64,000 nt of DNA from Halobacteriovoraceae bacterium. GTDB lineage: Bacteria; Bdellovibrionota; Bacteriovoracia; Bacteriovoracales; Bacteriovoracaceae. Positions 8,709 through 17,004 of this stretch are shown here, piece by piece (position 1 is the stretch's first letter; every line of letters starts with the position of its first letter). The stretch covers positions 1 through 64,000 of the forward strand of contig JACKAJ010000015.1 in NCBI GenBank assembly GCA_020635135.1, in the 5' to 3' direction. The notes beneath the pieces are model-generated. The model saw nothing but the letters and a program-made list of their open reading frames with translations, searched no databases and was not told where the DNA came from. The position numbers and the translations under genes were made by a program.

Positions 8709-10763
8709 ATGATAACTGCTTTTGAGAGAGAGAGAATAGAAGAAAATATTGGAACTAAAGAAGCTAAAATAAGTTTCTTACAAGAATTTCCAAAACTCGC
8801 AAAGTTTAATAAGGGATATTCAGTTTTCTATACATCTGGTCTTTTCCAATTACAGGGAGGACAGCCAATTTTGGTACTTCCTTGGTTTTTGAAGAACCAT
8901 GAAGACCTACTTAATGAAAATAAATCAAATAGTTCTCTAAGCGACTTTTTTGAATTAATCAATGAAATAAAGTCATTCAGGCAAGCTAGTATTGATTTAG
9001 GTAACAATAAAAGTACAAGTGCTCTAGATATAATAATGCACAGTTATTTGCTTAATCTCGAAGAGAAAGTAAAGTTTATAATAAGCTTTAATTTCCAGCA
9101 AGACATTGAAAGCGAGGAAAAATCGATTAAAGGTAAATGGTGTATTGTTAAAGACTTAAAGAAAGGCCCAAGGCCATTAAACTTTTCTTGCGAATTTACA
9201 ACTCTTGAACAAAATATTCCGATACTATTATTTACAAAATCATTTGTTAGGCAATTAACTAAACTATTAAGAAGTAAGAAGAACTTAATAATCATTGAAA
9301 ATATACTTAATCAGTTAAAAGATGTTGATGCCATTAGTATTAACAAAAAATTACTTGCAGAAGCTCGCTCTTGGGTAGGAAGAAATCCGAAATTTGAAAG
9401 CTTTAATAGCTTACTAGATTTTGCGGAAAATCTAATATTTGATTCAAAAATATATTCAAAAAACGCAGGGATCTCATATCAGTTCAAAATGGATAAGTTT
9501 TTTGAATCGTTAGTATTGAAAATATTTACAAATTTACCAAATACTGGTGTTCACTCACAAACAAGAGAAAATGTTTTAGGTGGAGCATTGTGGAAGAAAA
9601 ATAATCAGACAATGTTTGATGATGATGTAAAAAAAGCAAATCAGTATTCAATTCCCGATGTTGTTATTGAAGATGAAAAGAATTATATTGTTTTAGAGTG
9701 TAAATACAAACCTTTTAGAATTCCTTACATTAATAATGACTCTAACGACATAGATTTAGTTTCCTTTGGTAGAAATGACAGAAATCAGCTCCTCTCTTTT
9801 ATTATGAGTCTAAGACCAACCCCATCTTTATCAAATAAAAAAGTTCAATTTTCAATTATATTTCCTTGTAGAGATTTAGAAAACTATGAAGTTTCAGAGT
9901 TAGTTTTCAGTTCCGCTAAATTACATATTGACCCTATAGTAAGAAACCTAGTTCAAAATAAGCGAGAATTTAATGATTCAACAATGCTAAAAATAAAATT
10001 CGTTGGATTAAACGTGTCAAATGCAATTAAAGCTATAATAGATAAAAATTCAGAATTTTCTAAAATATTAATAGAGAAAATTGAAAGTAATTTATTAAAT
10101 GAGAATATAATATCTCCAAAAACTAAATTTCAATCGACACTAGAAAAGAGACTAGCATTAGCTAGTATTGTTGTTGATAAATCAAAAAATGACCCTACTC
10201 TCGGGAGAGTAAAGCTTGCAAAAATATTTTACCTCGCTGATTCTCATCTGAATTTGAAAATGGATGCTAACTATGTTAGAGAAGCAGCAGGCCCTTTAGA
10301 CCAAAGGCTTATCTATAATGATAAAATTGGATTAGAAGTTTTGGGTGATAAATATTCATTTTTTAAAACAATAAATGTTAAGAAAAATAAGGAAGAAAGA
10401 ATTAAATATTCACCTTCTCAGAATATACATTATATGTTGGATAAATCCAAAGAAATATTTTTTGATAAATATGAAAATATAATGTCTTTTCTCGATAGAA
10501 TCATACCTTTAAATACAGACCAATCAGAAATTATTGCGACTCTATACGCTTGCTGGAACGACCTTATTATTTCAAAGGGCAATAGTTTAAGTGATGAATT
10601 GATAATAAATGAATTCTTAAACAACTGGCATGATTCAAAAAAGCGATTTCAAAGGGATCGATTGATTACTGCACTTGCATGGATGCGAGATAATGATTTA
10701 GTTCCAAGCGGTATCGGTAAACCTACTTCAATTAAACACGAAAAGATCCCCTCTGGATTTTAG
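8709..10763 (+). CDS. McrC-like PD-(D/E)XK nuclease with extra C-terminal domain
   Basis: Predicted nuclease partner of the McrB-like protein. The catalytic pattern is visible as P316-D317 (IPDVVI) and E330-C-K332 (VLECKYK). The protein is 684 aa, much longer than E. coli McrC (about 350). Residues ~475-684 form an added domain with VKLAKIFYLADSHL and REAAGPLDQRLI, a pattern I associate with C-termini of some restriction subunits; this is from memory, not a search. The three genes together recall LlaJI-type systems, where McrB/McrC-like proteins are paired with methyltransferases. Confidence 0.75.
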   Translation: MITAFERERIEENIGTKEAKISFLQEFPKLAKFNKGYSVFYTSGLFQLQGGQPILVLPWFLKNHEDLLNENKSNSSLSDFFELINEIKSFRQASIDLGNNKSTSALDIIMHSYLLNLEEKVKFIISFNFQQDIESEEKSIKGKWCIVKDLKKGPRPLNFSCEFTTLEQNIPILLFTKSFVRQLTKLLRSKKNLIIIENILNQLKDVDAISINKKLLAEARSWVGRNPKFESFNSLLDFAENLIFDSKIYSKNAGISYQFKMDKFFESLVLKIFTNLPNTGVHSQTRENVLGGALWKKNNQTMFDDDVKKANQYSIPDVVIEDEKNYIVLECKYKPFRIPYINNDSNDIDLVSFGRNDRNQLLSFIMSLRPTPSLSNKKVQFSIIFPCRDLENYEVSELVFSSAKLHIDPIVRNLVQNKREFNDSTMLKIKFVGLNVSNAIKAIIDKNSEFSKILIEKIESNLLNENIISPKTKFQSTLEKRLALASIVVDKSKNDPTLGRVKLAKIFYLADSHLNLKMDANYVREAAGPLDQRLIYNDKIGLEVLGDKYSFFKTINVKKNKEERIKYSPSQNIHYMLDKSKEIFFDKYENIMSFLDRIIPLNTDQSEIIATLYACWNDLIISKGNSLSDELIINEFLNNWHDSKKRFQRDRLITALAWMRDNDLVPSGIGKPTSIKHEKIPSGF

Positions 10764-10764
10764 A

Positions 10765-11106
10765 CTATTCATACCTAGAAAGATTATTTAGCTTCTCTGC
10801 TTGAAGAATAATTTTGTTACTTTTTGGTGTAGGAATATTTCCAATGTTTGAACTAACATCGACTCCAGGCATATTTATAACGTTCATGTTGTCAATTACT
10901 TCAGTCTTATCCATCATTGAATCTTCTTTGCTCGTATTGTTTTTATCTACAAATTTTATAGGTATTAAATTAATATCTGGTTTTTCAATACATTTTAAAA
11001 TAGCCATTCTAGCGATTATAGAAAAATCGAAGTTCGGATTTTTCTTTAGAAATTCTTTAATTGCTTTATCTTCCTTATCTGTGAATCTAACCGCTTTAGT
11101 AGGCAT
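10765..11106 (-). CDS. Small DNA-binding-like protein (possible ribbon-helix-helix)
   Basis: A 113-aa protein starting MPTKAVRFTDKEDKAIKEFL, which resembles a ribbon-helix-helix strand and first helix, followed by an Asn/Asp-rich tail. Start 11106 is chosen for this fold; a longer in-frame start at 11226 would overlap the kinase stop and add a non-conserved hydrophobic stretch. It lies 117 bp downstream of the kinase gene on the same strand. Such proteins often act as repressors or relaxosome accessory factors on mobile elements. The function is not established. Confidence 0.5.
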   Translation of the reverse strand: MPTKAVRFTDKEDKAIKEFLKKNPNFDFSIIARMAILKCIEKPDINLIPIKFVDKNNTSKEDSMMDKTEVIDNMNVINMPGVDVSSNIGNIPTPKSNKIILQAEKLNNLSRYE

Positions 11107-11222
11107 AACAGTAACCAGTCCTTTTTTAACCCTTCTATGACAAGCGTTATACAGTGTTAAACAATGTATAAAAAAGGAAGGTAAGGCGTAGCGTAAATTC
11201 CAGTTTGAACCTATAGAAATAA

Positions 11223-12686
11223 TCATAATGGAAACTCCTTACCTACCTGAGCAATCCCACTTTCTATATGCTCGCTATGCCCGGTGGCCAAAAATACGTT
11301 TGAATATCCCAGTCGCTTAATTTTCTTAATAACTGAAACTCCATCAATCCCAGCTAAATCATAATCAACATAGATCATCGTATTATTCTTTTCTTCAGGG
11401 AGATTTTCGAAGAATTTAACTGGATCGGTATAACCACAAAATCCAATATTATTTTTCTTTGCCATCCCTTTCCACGACAAAATATTAAGTGGCTCATCAT
11501 CTATAAGTACTATTTCTTTCGCGCTCTGACACAGTGGCAACTTAATCGATACTGTTGTGCCACTATTCAGATCGGAATCGATTTCTATACTTCCATTCCA
11601 CGCAGTCAGAAGATTTTTTGCATGAAAAAGGCCACAACCTTTTCCTAATTCTTTTGTTGTACTTCCATATTCAAACAAATTTGTAATCTCCTCTCTTGAA
11701 ATCCCCTTTCCATTGTCTTTTACTTCTATAAATAATTCTTTATTCTTCGTATTCATCACAATATCAATAACAATAAAACTGTTTTCTCTTGCAGCTTCTA
11801 CTGAGTTATTTACAATATTCGATATAATGCTAGAGAACTCATCCTTATTTACGAGAGAGAGAATATTCTTTTCAATGATTGGTCTAATCTCGACGAATTG
11901 ATTTTTACCATATTCGAGCCGTTTTACTTCAACGATATCTTCAAGAACATCACTTAAATTAACGATTGATACAGGTGCTTCATCCATATCCTGCTCTATT
12001 AATCGAGTGGCCATTGAATCGATATTGGACTGGATAGACTCCAGCAATTCTCGTTCATCTTCACTTAGATGATCCGAAGCCAATTCATTAAGTGCTTTCA
12101 AGGCGGCAAGAGGGCTTTTCAAGTTATGGCTTAGAGTTTTAGTAACTCTTAATATTTTTTCATTTGCTTCATTGATTCCTTTAACATGTTCGATTTGAAC
12201 AAGAGTTTCTAAATGCCTTCGATTAATAATCGAAAGCACTTTAAATGCAATAACAAGAAATAAGCAAACAACTATAAAAAATATCGTGAAGCTGGCCGCA
12301 TTGGCTTTTATCGACCCTATTGTAGTCAATTTTGGTAAATTATAAGAGATATCGAAAACTTTTTGATCTAAGTAGTTCTTTGCTTCTACTTTAAGATCAC
12401 AAGGAGTGTCTCCCCAGATTAATCTACCATCTAGACCAATTACACTGAGACATTTTAATCCTAATTTTTGATACTGCTCTAAACTATCCCTAAACCACGC
12501 AAAATTTCCGGAATGGTATAGATGCGGAAGTATGGATTTAGCATCTCCCTTTAGTTTTTCTTCAATTAATTGAATTTTTGTAGACTCATAATTGTGGTGA
12601 ATAAAATAGGTAAAAATAGCACTAGATATAATCAACGTTAATATTGTTCCAAATAGTAGTGTTCGCTTTTGTTGCTTGAAGTTCAT
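11223..12686 (-). CDS. Hybrid membrane sensor histidine kinase with short receiver domain
   Basis: Transmembrane segments at residues 9-30 and 131-153 bracket a small extracytoplasmic sensor. The H-box is LSHNLKSPL with H187. The ATPase boxes follow: N (NIVNNSVEA), G1 (DNGKGI) and G2 (GKGCGL). A receiver occupies ~391-487 with acidic pair D396/D397, likely phospho-Asp D441, T468 and K483. It ends right after the K-containing beta-5, so the last helix is missing or very short. The start overlaps the stop of the exported protein gene by 4 bp. It is the last kinase gene of a leftward operon with the sigma54-type regulator and probably signals to it. Confidence 0.85.
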   Translation of the reverse strand: MNFKQQKRTLLFGTILTLIISSAIFTYFIHHNYESTKIQLIEEKLKGDAKSILPHLYHSGNFAWFRDSLEQYQKLGLKCLSVIGLDGRLIWGDTPCDLKVEAKNYLDQKVFDISYNLPKLTTIGSIKANAASFTIFFIVVCLFLVIAFKVLSIINRRHLETLVQIEHVKGINEANEKILRVTKTLSHNLKSPLAALKALNELASDHLSEDERELLESIQSNIDSMATRLIEQDMDEAPVSIVNLSDVLEDIVEVKRLEYGKNQFVEIRPIIEKNILSLVNKDEFSSIISNIVNNSVEAARENSFIVIDIVMNTKNKELFIEVKDNGKGISREEITNLFEYGSTTKELGKGCGLFHAKNLLTAWNGSIEIDSDLNSGTTVSIKLPLCQSAKEIVLIDDEPLNILSWKGMAKKNNIGFCGYTDPVKFFENLPEEKNNTMIYVDYDLAGIDGVSVIKKIKRLGYSNVFLATGHSEHIESGIAQVGKEFPL

Positions 12687-13486
12687 TTAACCACCTTCAA
12701 ACTTTTAACATAAAAATAATTACTTACTATTGAGTCTACTTTATTTTGGTTTGTTATTACTTGATGAAGGCTTGCCGCTCCCATCTTGTTTGAAATTTTG
12801 TCGGCCAGAAAATACTTTGTTTTCCCATCATTTTTCAATCGGTAATGATTACCATTTAGCAATTCCAGCTCTATTGAGCTAAATTTTTCGACTAAAATCC
12901 CCTTTCGTTCTTCAGGTGAATTTTTGATAGGTCCAGAGCTAATTCCATACGGTATTGGCCATGGAAAATCGGCTTTCAAAACTTCTTTCTTGTCGTTTGC
13001 TTTTATATTCGGGGAGTATTTTTCATCTAAGATAATGCTCCTAACCCACCAGCACCAAAATTGTCTTTGTTTTAGATGGGGATAACGTGCAATGGTTTCT
13101 GTATCGTAAATTATTTGTAGCCCATTATCCTCTGTAGCAACCTCTTTCCCATTGATATGAGTTGCGATTAAATTATTATTGGCCATTAATTCACTGATTT
13201 TTAACTCAATAGAAAATTGCCCTGTCTTTCCGACAACTGTTACATACTGATCTGGTGATATTGCAATATTTTTTAAAATATCTTTAATCAAATAGCCTTT
13301 ATATTTAGTTTCCCCTTGCTCTTTAAACTTGGGATGATAATTGATTGCTGAAATTTCAACTTGAGTAAGTTTTGAGAATGAAACTTCTTTAATTTGCCCA
13401 TTAAAAACCACTAATAACGAGCCAGGCTCATTACCATGGGCCACCAGTGAAAATGTGAATAATGAAATAAGTATTACTCTTAACAT
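12683..13486 (-). CDS. Exported molybdopterin-oxidoreductase-like protein
   Basis: Residues 1-18 are a signal peptide. The region around residues 60-140 (YKGYLIKDILKNI, VTVVGKTGQFSIELKISEL, LIATHINGKEV) follows the YedY/sulfite-oxidase-like fold found in exported oxidoreductases. I see no clear conserved cysteine ligand for molybdenum, so this may be a ligand-sensing relative and not an enzyme. Its tight coupling to the kinase gene (4-bp overlap) suggests that it feeds the periplasmic sensor. That role is inferred. Confidence 0.5.
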   Translation of the reverse strand: MLRVILISLFTFSLVAHGNEPGSLLVVFNGQIKEVSFSKLTQVEISAINYHPKFKEQGETKYKGYLIKDILKNIAISPDQYVTVVGKTGQFSIELKISELMANNNLIATHINGKEVATEDNGLQIIYDTETIARYPHLKQRQFWCWWVRSIILDEKYSPNIKANDKKEVLKADFPWPIPYGISSGPIKNSPEERKGILVEKFSSIELELLNGNHYRLKNDGKTKYFLADKISNKMGAASLHQVITNQNKVDSIVSNYFYVKSLKVVK

Positions 13487-13887
13487 AACCTCATTAGCTC
13501 AATATTTATCCTGCTCGGATCAAGGAGATAAAATCTCTCATATTTTTTACCTCTAACTTCCGTTGTCCCTACACCTTTAATTTTGCAATCTAATGGCGGC
13601 ATTGCTCTGACATCAAGCTTCTTATCATTTGCAATTTTTAAGATACTTTCAAAATTAACATTCTCAACTTCAAATGCAATATGCTGAGGACTCGGAAGCC
13701 TTTCCTCATTAAATGGAACAAGAAGTATTTCAAGCTCTGTATCTTGTTCTTTAATTAAAACATAGCCTTCTTTTTTAGTTCCCGTATCTACAAAGCTATT
13801 CACATGTTTGAATCCTAGAATTGATGAATAGAATTCTTTCGATAATTCAATATCTTCACACCCTATAATTAGATGATTAATTTTCAT
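13480..13887 (-). CDS. VOC/glyoxalase-superfamily protein
   Basis: A 135-aa single VOC module. It begins KINHLIIGCEDIELSKEFYSSILGF, has a mid-protein QHIAFEVENVN strand, and ends YLLDPSRINIELMR, the usual paired beta-alpha-beta-beta-beta layout. Possible metal ligands are H5, H68 and E131. It overlaps both neighbours by 4 and 7 bp, so it is translated with the signalling operon. The substrate or ligand is unknown; small-molecule binding is as likely as catalysis. Confidence 0.7.
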   Translation of the reverse strand: MKINHLIIGCEDIELSKEFYSSILGFKHVNSFVDTGTKKEGYVLIKEQDTELEILLVPFNEERLPSPQHIAFEVENVNFESILKIANDKKLDVRAMPPLDCKIKGVGTTEVRGKKYERFYLLDPSRINIELMRLC

Positions 13888-14087
13888 ATTCTCTCCCTTT
13901 CTTCCAAGATTTTTCTAATCTCAATAAGCGTTTCTTGAAATTCATCTTTCTTGCTCACAATTTCACCGTAAATTTCCTTTAGATATTCTGAATTTTCTAA
14001 GTTTGCACCTATTGCATCTAAGGCAGTTACAAGTGTCGTAAACTGATTGTTAAAACGATGTACAAGGCTATTGGATATGTTCTTCAT
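13884..14087 (-). CDS. Stand-alone DHp (histidine phosphoacceptor)-like protein
   Basis: A 67-aa protein whose first helix, NSLVHRFNNQFTTLVTAL, matches the H-box of kinases of the HxFNN type, followed by a second helix rich in Lys/Glu. There is no ATPase domain. It could act as a phosphotransfer intermediate between the hybrid kinase and the regulator, or as a dimerisation inhibitor. ATG 14087 is chosen for the GGGGAG 7-8 bp upstream, which lies inside the end of the regulator gene. It overlaps the regulator gene by 20 bp. Confidence 0.55.
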   Translation of the reverse strand: MKNISNSLVHRFNNQFTTLVTALDAIGANLENSEYLKEIYGEIVSKKDEFQETLIEIRKILEERERI

Positions 14088-15441
14088 AAACGCTCTCCCC
14101 TTCAAATCCTCTCTCGAAATTTGAATCTCTTTTCTGGTTTAATATTTTCCCGACAAGTTGCTTAGAACAACCCAACATCGCGGCAGCTTCTCTTTGATTT
14201 CCGTTACTTATTTCAACGAAACTTTCAACAATTTGAAGTCTAAGAACATCAAGATATTCTTTCATTCCCATTTCTTGAATTTTTTTGATCTCTCTTTTAC
14301 TCAGACTGCTTGACTCATTTACTAAATGAGCAGTTTTAAAATGTTTAGGAATATCATTTGGTGAAATGATACCAAGACCATGAATATGCCAATACTCAAC
14401 CAGAGATTCAATATCCCTAGTATTATTCACCCACTCTAGCCCTAGCAATACTTTTTCAGCATCTTCAGTTATTGATATTTTCCTAGAATATTTTTCATTA
14501 TAAAATTTCACAAGAGGAAGAATATCGCACTTACGATCTTTGAGTGGGAATAACTCTAATTGCATACTGCTAATTCGAGCGTAAAAATCAGGTCTAAATT
14601 TATTTTCACTTATAAGCGCAATGAGATCTTCACAAGTAGCGCAAATGACTTTGAAATTGGAACGTATAGGCTTTGAAGAACCTACAGGAAAAAATTCCTT
14701 TTCCTCAATTGCCTTCATAAGTTTTTGTTGTGCTCTTTTGGTAAGTGAATGAATTTCATCTAAAAAAATCACTCCATTATCAGCTTGTGTTAATAATCCT
14801 GTTTTATCACGATCCGCTCCTGTGAATGCACCCTTTTTATGACCAAATAATTCAGATTCAATCAATGATTCAGAGAATTGAGCACAATTAATTTCAACAA
14901 ACTTATTCTTTGGTAGTTTTAAAGTTTCCCTAATAATATGAGCAACGACTCTTTTACCAGTTCCACTTGGACCTTTAATTAAAATGGGCTTATCTGTCAG
15001 ACTTATTTTTTTAATAATATTAAGTTCATTTAAAGTTTTCGGATCTTGAGTAATATAATTTTTAGAGATAAGTGAATCCACTCGATCTTCACTATCAAAA
15101 GCAATATGTCGCTTTAAAACAATGTTAAGTGCCTTTTCGGTGATGGGTTTAGTGAGATAATCCTGACAACCCAGTTCATAGGCTTTATGGATAATTTCAT
15201 TTTCAGTATGGCCTGTTGTGATAATGCTATAAATTCCCTTTGACTTAGCGATTTGGGCCAATTCCAGACCAGCTAATTTTTTATCTAGATCAAGATCAAT
15301 GAAAGCGACGTCAAAATATTCCGTTGATAACAATTCTTTTGCTTCGCTAAAACTCTGAGCTTCTTTTACTTCATGTCCATTGAGTAGCCCACGTAAAGCA
15401 ATTCTTGGCAGCTTCTCATCTTCAATAATTACACATCTCAT
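14068..15441 (-). CDS. NtrC-family sigma54-dependent response regulator
   Basis: Three domains are visible. The receiver is at 1-115, with acidic residues E7/D8/E9, phospho-Asp D49 and K98. The AAA+ domain is at ~125-360, with Walker A GPSGTGK at 157-163, the sigma54-contact loop GAFTGA at 204-209, and Walker B VIFLDEIH. A Fis-type HTH lies near residues 415-440 (NQREAAAMLGCSKQLVGKIL). It should activate sigma54-RNA polymerase when phosphorylated. It is the first gene of the leftward operon and is divergent from the secretion operon, which has a sigma54-like promoter. Confidence 0.92.
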   Translation of the reverse strand: MRCVIIEDEKLPRIALRGLLNGHEVKEAQSFSEAKELLSTEYFDVAFIDLDLDKKLAGLELAQIAKSKGIYSIITTGHTENEIIHKAYELGCQDYLTKPITEKALNIVLKRHIAFDSEDRVDSLISKNYITQDPKTLNELNIIKKISLTDKPILIKGPSGTGKRVVAHIIRETLKLPKNKFVEINCAQFSESLIESELFGHKKGAFTGADRDKTGLLTQADNGVIFLDEIHSLTKRAQQKLMKAIEEKEFFPVGSSKPIRSNFKVICATCEDLIALISENKFRPDFYARISSMQLELFPLKDRKCDILPLVKFYNEKYSRKISITEDAEKVLLGLEWVNNTRDIESLVEYWHIHGLGIISPNDIPKHFKTAHLVNESSSLSKREIKKIQEMGMKEYLDVLRLQIVESFVEISNGNQREAAAMLGCSKQLVGKILNQKRDSNFERGFEGESVYEEHIQ

Positions 15442-15446
15442 TATTT

Positions 15447-15482
15447 GTCCATATTTGTGTACCTTAGTACATGTTTGTGGAC
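15447..15482. promoter_or_regulatory. 36-bp dyad, probable activator/autoregulatory site
   Basis: The two halves mirror each other as GTCCA-N7-GTAC-ctta-GTAC-N7-TGGAC. It begins 6 bp upstream of the response-regulator start codon and lies about 110-145 bp upstream of the sigma54-like promoter for the secretion operon. That distance is normal for an enhancer site bound by an NtrC-type dimer. It could also let the regulator control its own gene. Confidence 0.6.
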
Positions 15483-15591
15483 TAAATATAAGTTAATGTT
15501 CTCACTGTCAAGCACTCATCACTTCGTTTGCGACGCGTCTTCTGCTTGAAAATACAAACAAACACATAAAATGCACGCCTATTTTTAAAAG

Positions 15592-15607
15592 TGGCATGGA
15601 AGTTGAC
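15592..15607 (+). promoter_or_regulatory. Sigma54 (-24/-12) promoter of the type IV secretion operon
   Basis: TGGCATG at 15592-15598, four bases, then TTGAC at 15603-15607. The -24 GG (15593-15594) and the -12 dinucleotide (GA in place of GC, 15605-15606) are ten bases apart, as the consensus requires. It lies about 55 bp upstream of the first gene of the operon. Confidence 0.65.
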
Positions 15608-15660
15608 TTAGAGGAAGCCCGAAGAATGCAATTCATACATCTCAAGAGGAGGAAACAATT

Positions 15661-15900
15661 ATGGACGGCCACTACATGCCCAAGTTTATAAATGAAAAAA
15701 AAGAGCTTCACCTATTGGAGCTTAATGATTGTGATTTTATTCCTGACGATGAACAGATATTAAAACCAATTTTTGGAAGGAAACACACCTGCCCTCGCTG
15801 TAATGCCGTAACACACATTAGTAGCCAACATCCCTACTGTTTAAATTGTCACTGGGATTCACTAACTGACTATACCCAACGAAAGAAAAAATGCGCCTGA
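15661..15900 (+). CDS. Small zinc-ribbon protein, first gene of the transfer operon
   Basis: A 79-aa protein with two cysteine pairs, CPRC and CLNC, separated by 14 residues (C62/C65 and C80-type spacing near the C-terminus), which is a typical zinc ribbon. A strong AGAGGAGG site precedes the ATG. It has no signal peptide, so it is cytoplasmic. It leads the secretion operon and may be a regulator or a relaxosome part; no family was recognised. Confidence 0.65.
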   Translation: MDGHYMPKFINEKKELHLLELNDCDFIPDDEQILKPIFGRKHTCPRCNAVTHISSQHPYCLNCHWDSLTDYTQRKKKCA

Positions 15901-15945
15901 GATTTAAATAAAAAATGAAACAAACAAAATACGGAGTAATGAAAC

Positions 15946-16365
15946 ATGAAAACATTAAAAGAAACTTTAGAAGAACAAACAAAATCAGTGGCTTATTATC
16001 GCTTCCAGTTATTTATTGACGAAGGCACTACTAAGAAAACAATTGGTATGGCCTATCTCAGAGAAGGGCAAAGCATTTATACACTACGCCTGTGGACTTT
16101 TTTGGAAGATAAATTCTTTCTACTTCCAAGCAAAGAGGATGCTTCCAAATATCTTCTCATGACCAGAGAACCGAATAGATCTGAATCTTCAAAAAATAAA
16201 TACTTTTGGAACATTGTCGGCAATGCTCAAGTTCAATCTGCAAAAAATGTCATTGAATTAGATTTTGATCTTTTTGAAAAAAAGATCTTCATGAATATTT
16301 TCCCAGAAGAATCATCATCCCCTTATGAGAGAACAATTAATCAAGTACCACGAGCAGTTGCCTAA
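15946..16365 (+). CDS. Hypothetical protein of the transfer operon
   Basis: A 139-aa soluble protein with no recognised family. It is mixed alpha/beta in appearance, rich in Lys, Glu and Ser, with no signal peptide or membrane segment. CGGAGT precedes the start. It sits between the zinc-ribbon gene and the pilin gene in the same orientation and is probably co-transcribed. Confidence 0.6.
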   Translation: MKTLKETLEEQTKSVAYYRFQLFIDEGTTKKTIGMAYLREGQSIYTLRLWTFLEDKFFLLPSKEDASKYLLMTREPNRSESSKNKYFWNIVGNAQVQSAKNVIELDFDLFEKKIFMNIFPEESSSPYERTINQVPRAVA

Positions 16366-16386
16366 TAATTTAAAAGGAGAAAGGAC

Positions 16387-16674
16387 ATGAACAAGAAACA
16401 ATTACTACTAACACTCACTATTACTGCGGCCATTGGGGTATTAACTCCTGATTTTGCTCACGCAGGATTGGAAACTAGTTTAATGGGGATCAAATCAAAA
16501 CTAACGGGAGTCATTCTTCCTTTGCTTTCAGTGATTGGAATTGCAATTGCTGGTATTTCCTTTTTTACAGGAAACCCAAATGCAAAACAACATATCGCTT
16601 ACGCGATCATTGGTTGCATTATCGGATTTGGAGCACAAGGGATTGTAGACTTTATAGCTCAAACAGTTCGTTAG
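16387..16674 (+). CDS. VirB2/TrbC-like pilin
   Basis: A 95-aa protein with a signal peptide (to about AHA-26) and two hydrophobic helices (VILPLLSVIGIAIAGISFF and HIAYAIIGCIIGFGAQGIV). This is the layout of VirB2/TrbC pilin subunits, which are cleaved and assembled into the conjugative pilus. AAGGAG lies before the ATG. The position directly before the VirB3-like and VirB4-like genes fits Trb operons. Confidence 0.8.
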   Translation: MNKKQLLLTLTITAAIGVLTPDFAHAGLETSLMGIKSKLTGVILPLLSVIGIAIAGISFFTGNPNAKQHIAYAIIGCIIGFGAQGIVDFIAQTVR

Positions 16675-16685
16675 CGAGGTATTAA

Positions 16686-16997
16686 ATGGGAAACAAAGGC
16701 CTAATTACAACGAATGTACCCCGTGCACTCGAAATGAAAAGTAAACTTTTTGGATATGAACTACCTGATTTGTTGTTAATCTTTTTTAATCTAGCGGTAA
16801 CCAATTTGATTTTTGGTGGAACCTCCTTTCGTTATCCACTTGTATGGGGAACAACGCTTAGTTTGGCGTTGTTCCTCTATTTTGCAAAAAAAGGTCGTCC
16901 AGACAACTATGTTCAACATCTTGGCGAATTTTTAATTCGATCTACATATTATGCGGCAGGCAGGGTTGATCGTCATTATCGTAAATTTAAAGGATAG
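16686..16997 (+). CDS. VirB3/TrbD-like inner-membrane protein
   Basis: A 103-aa protein with two adjacent membrane segments at residues ~27-60 (LLLIFFNLAVTNLIFGG and VWGTTLSLALFLYF). VirB3/TrbD is a small inner-membrane part that associates with the VirB4 ATPase. GAGG precedes the ATG, and the next gene starts 7 bp after its stop. Confidence 0.75.
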   Translation: MGNKGLITTNVPRALEMKSKLFGYELPDLLLIFFNLAVTNLIFGGTSFRYPLVWGTTLSLALFLYFAKKGRPDNYVQHLGEFLIRSTYYAAGRVDRHYRKFKG

Positions 16998-17004
16998 GTA
17001 AAAT

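Noticed and set aside
10814..11140. 108-codon plus-strand frame rich in hydrophobic residues
   Set aside because: It is antisense to the ribbon-helix-helix-like gene, has no ribosome site, and its hydrophobicity follows from antisense of Asn/Lys-rich codons.
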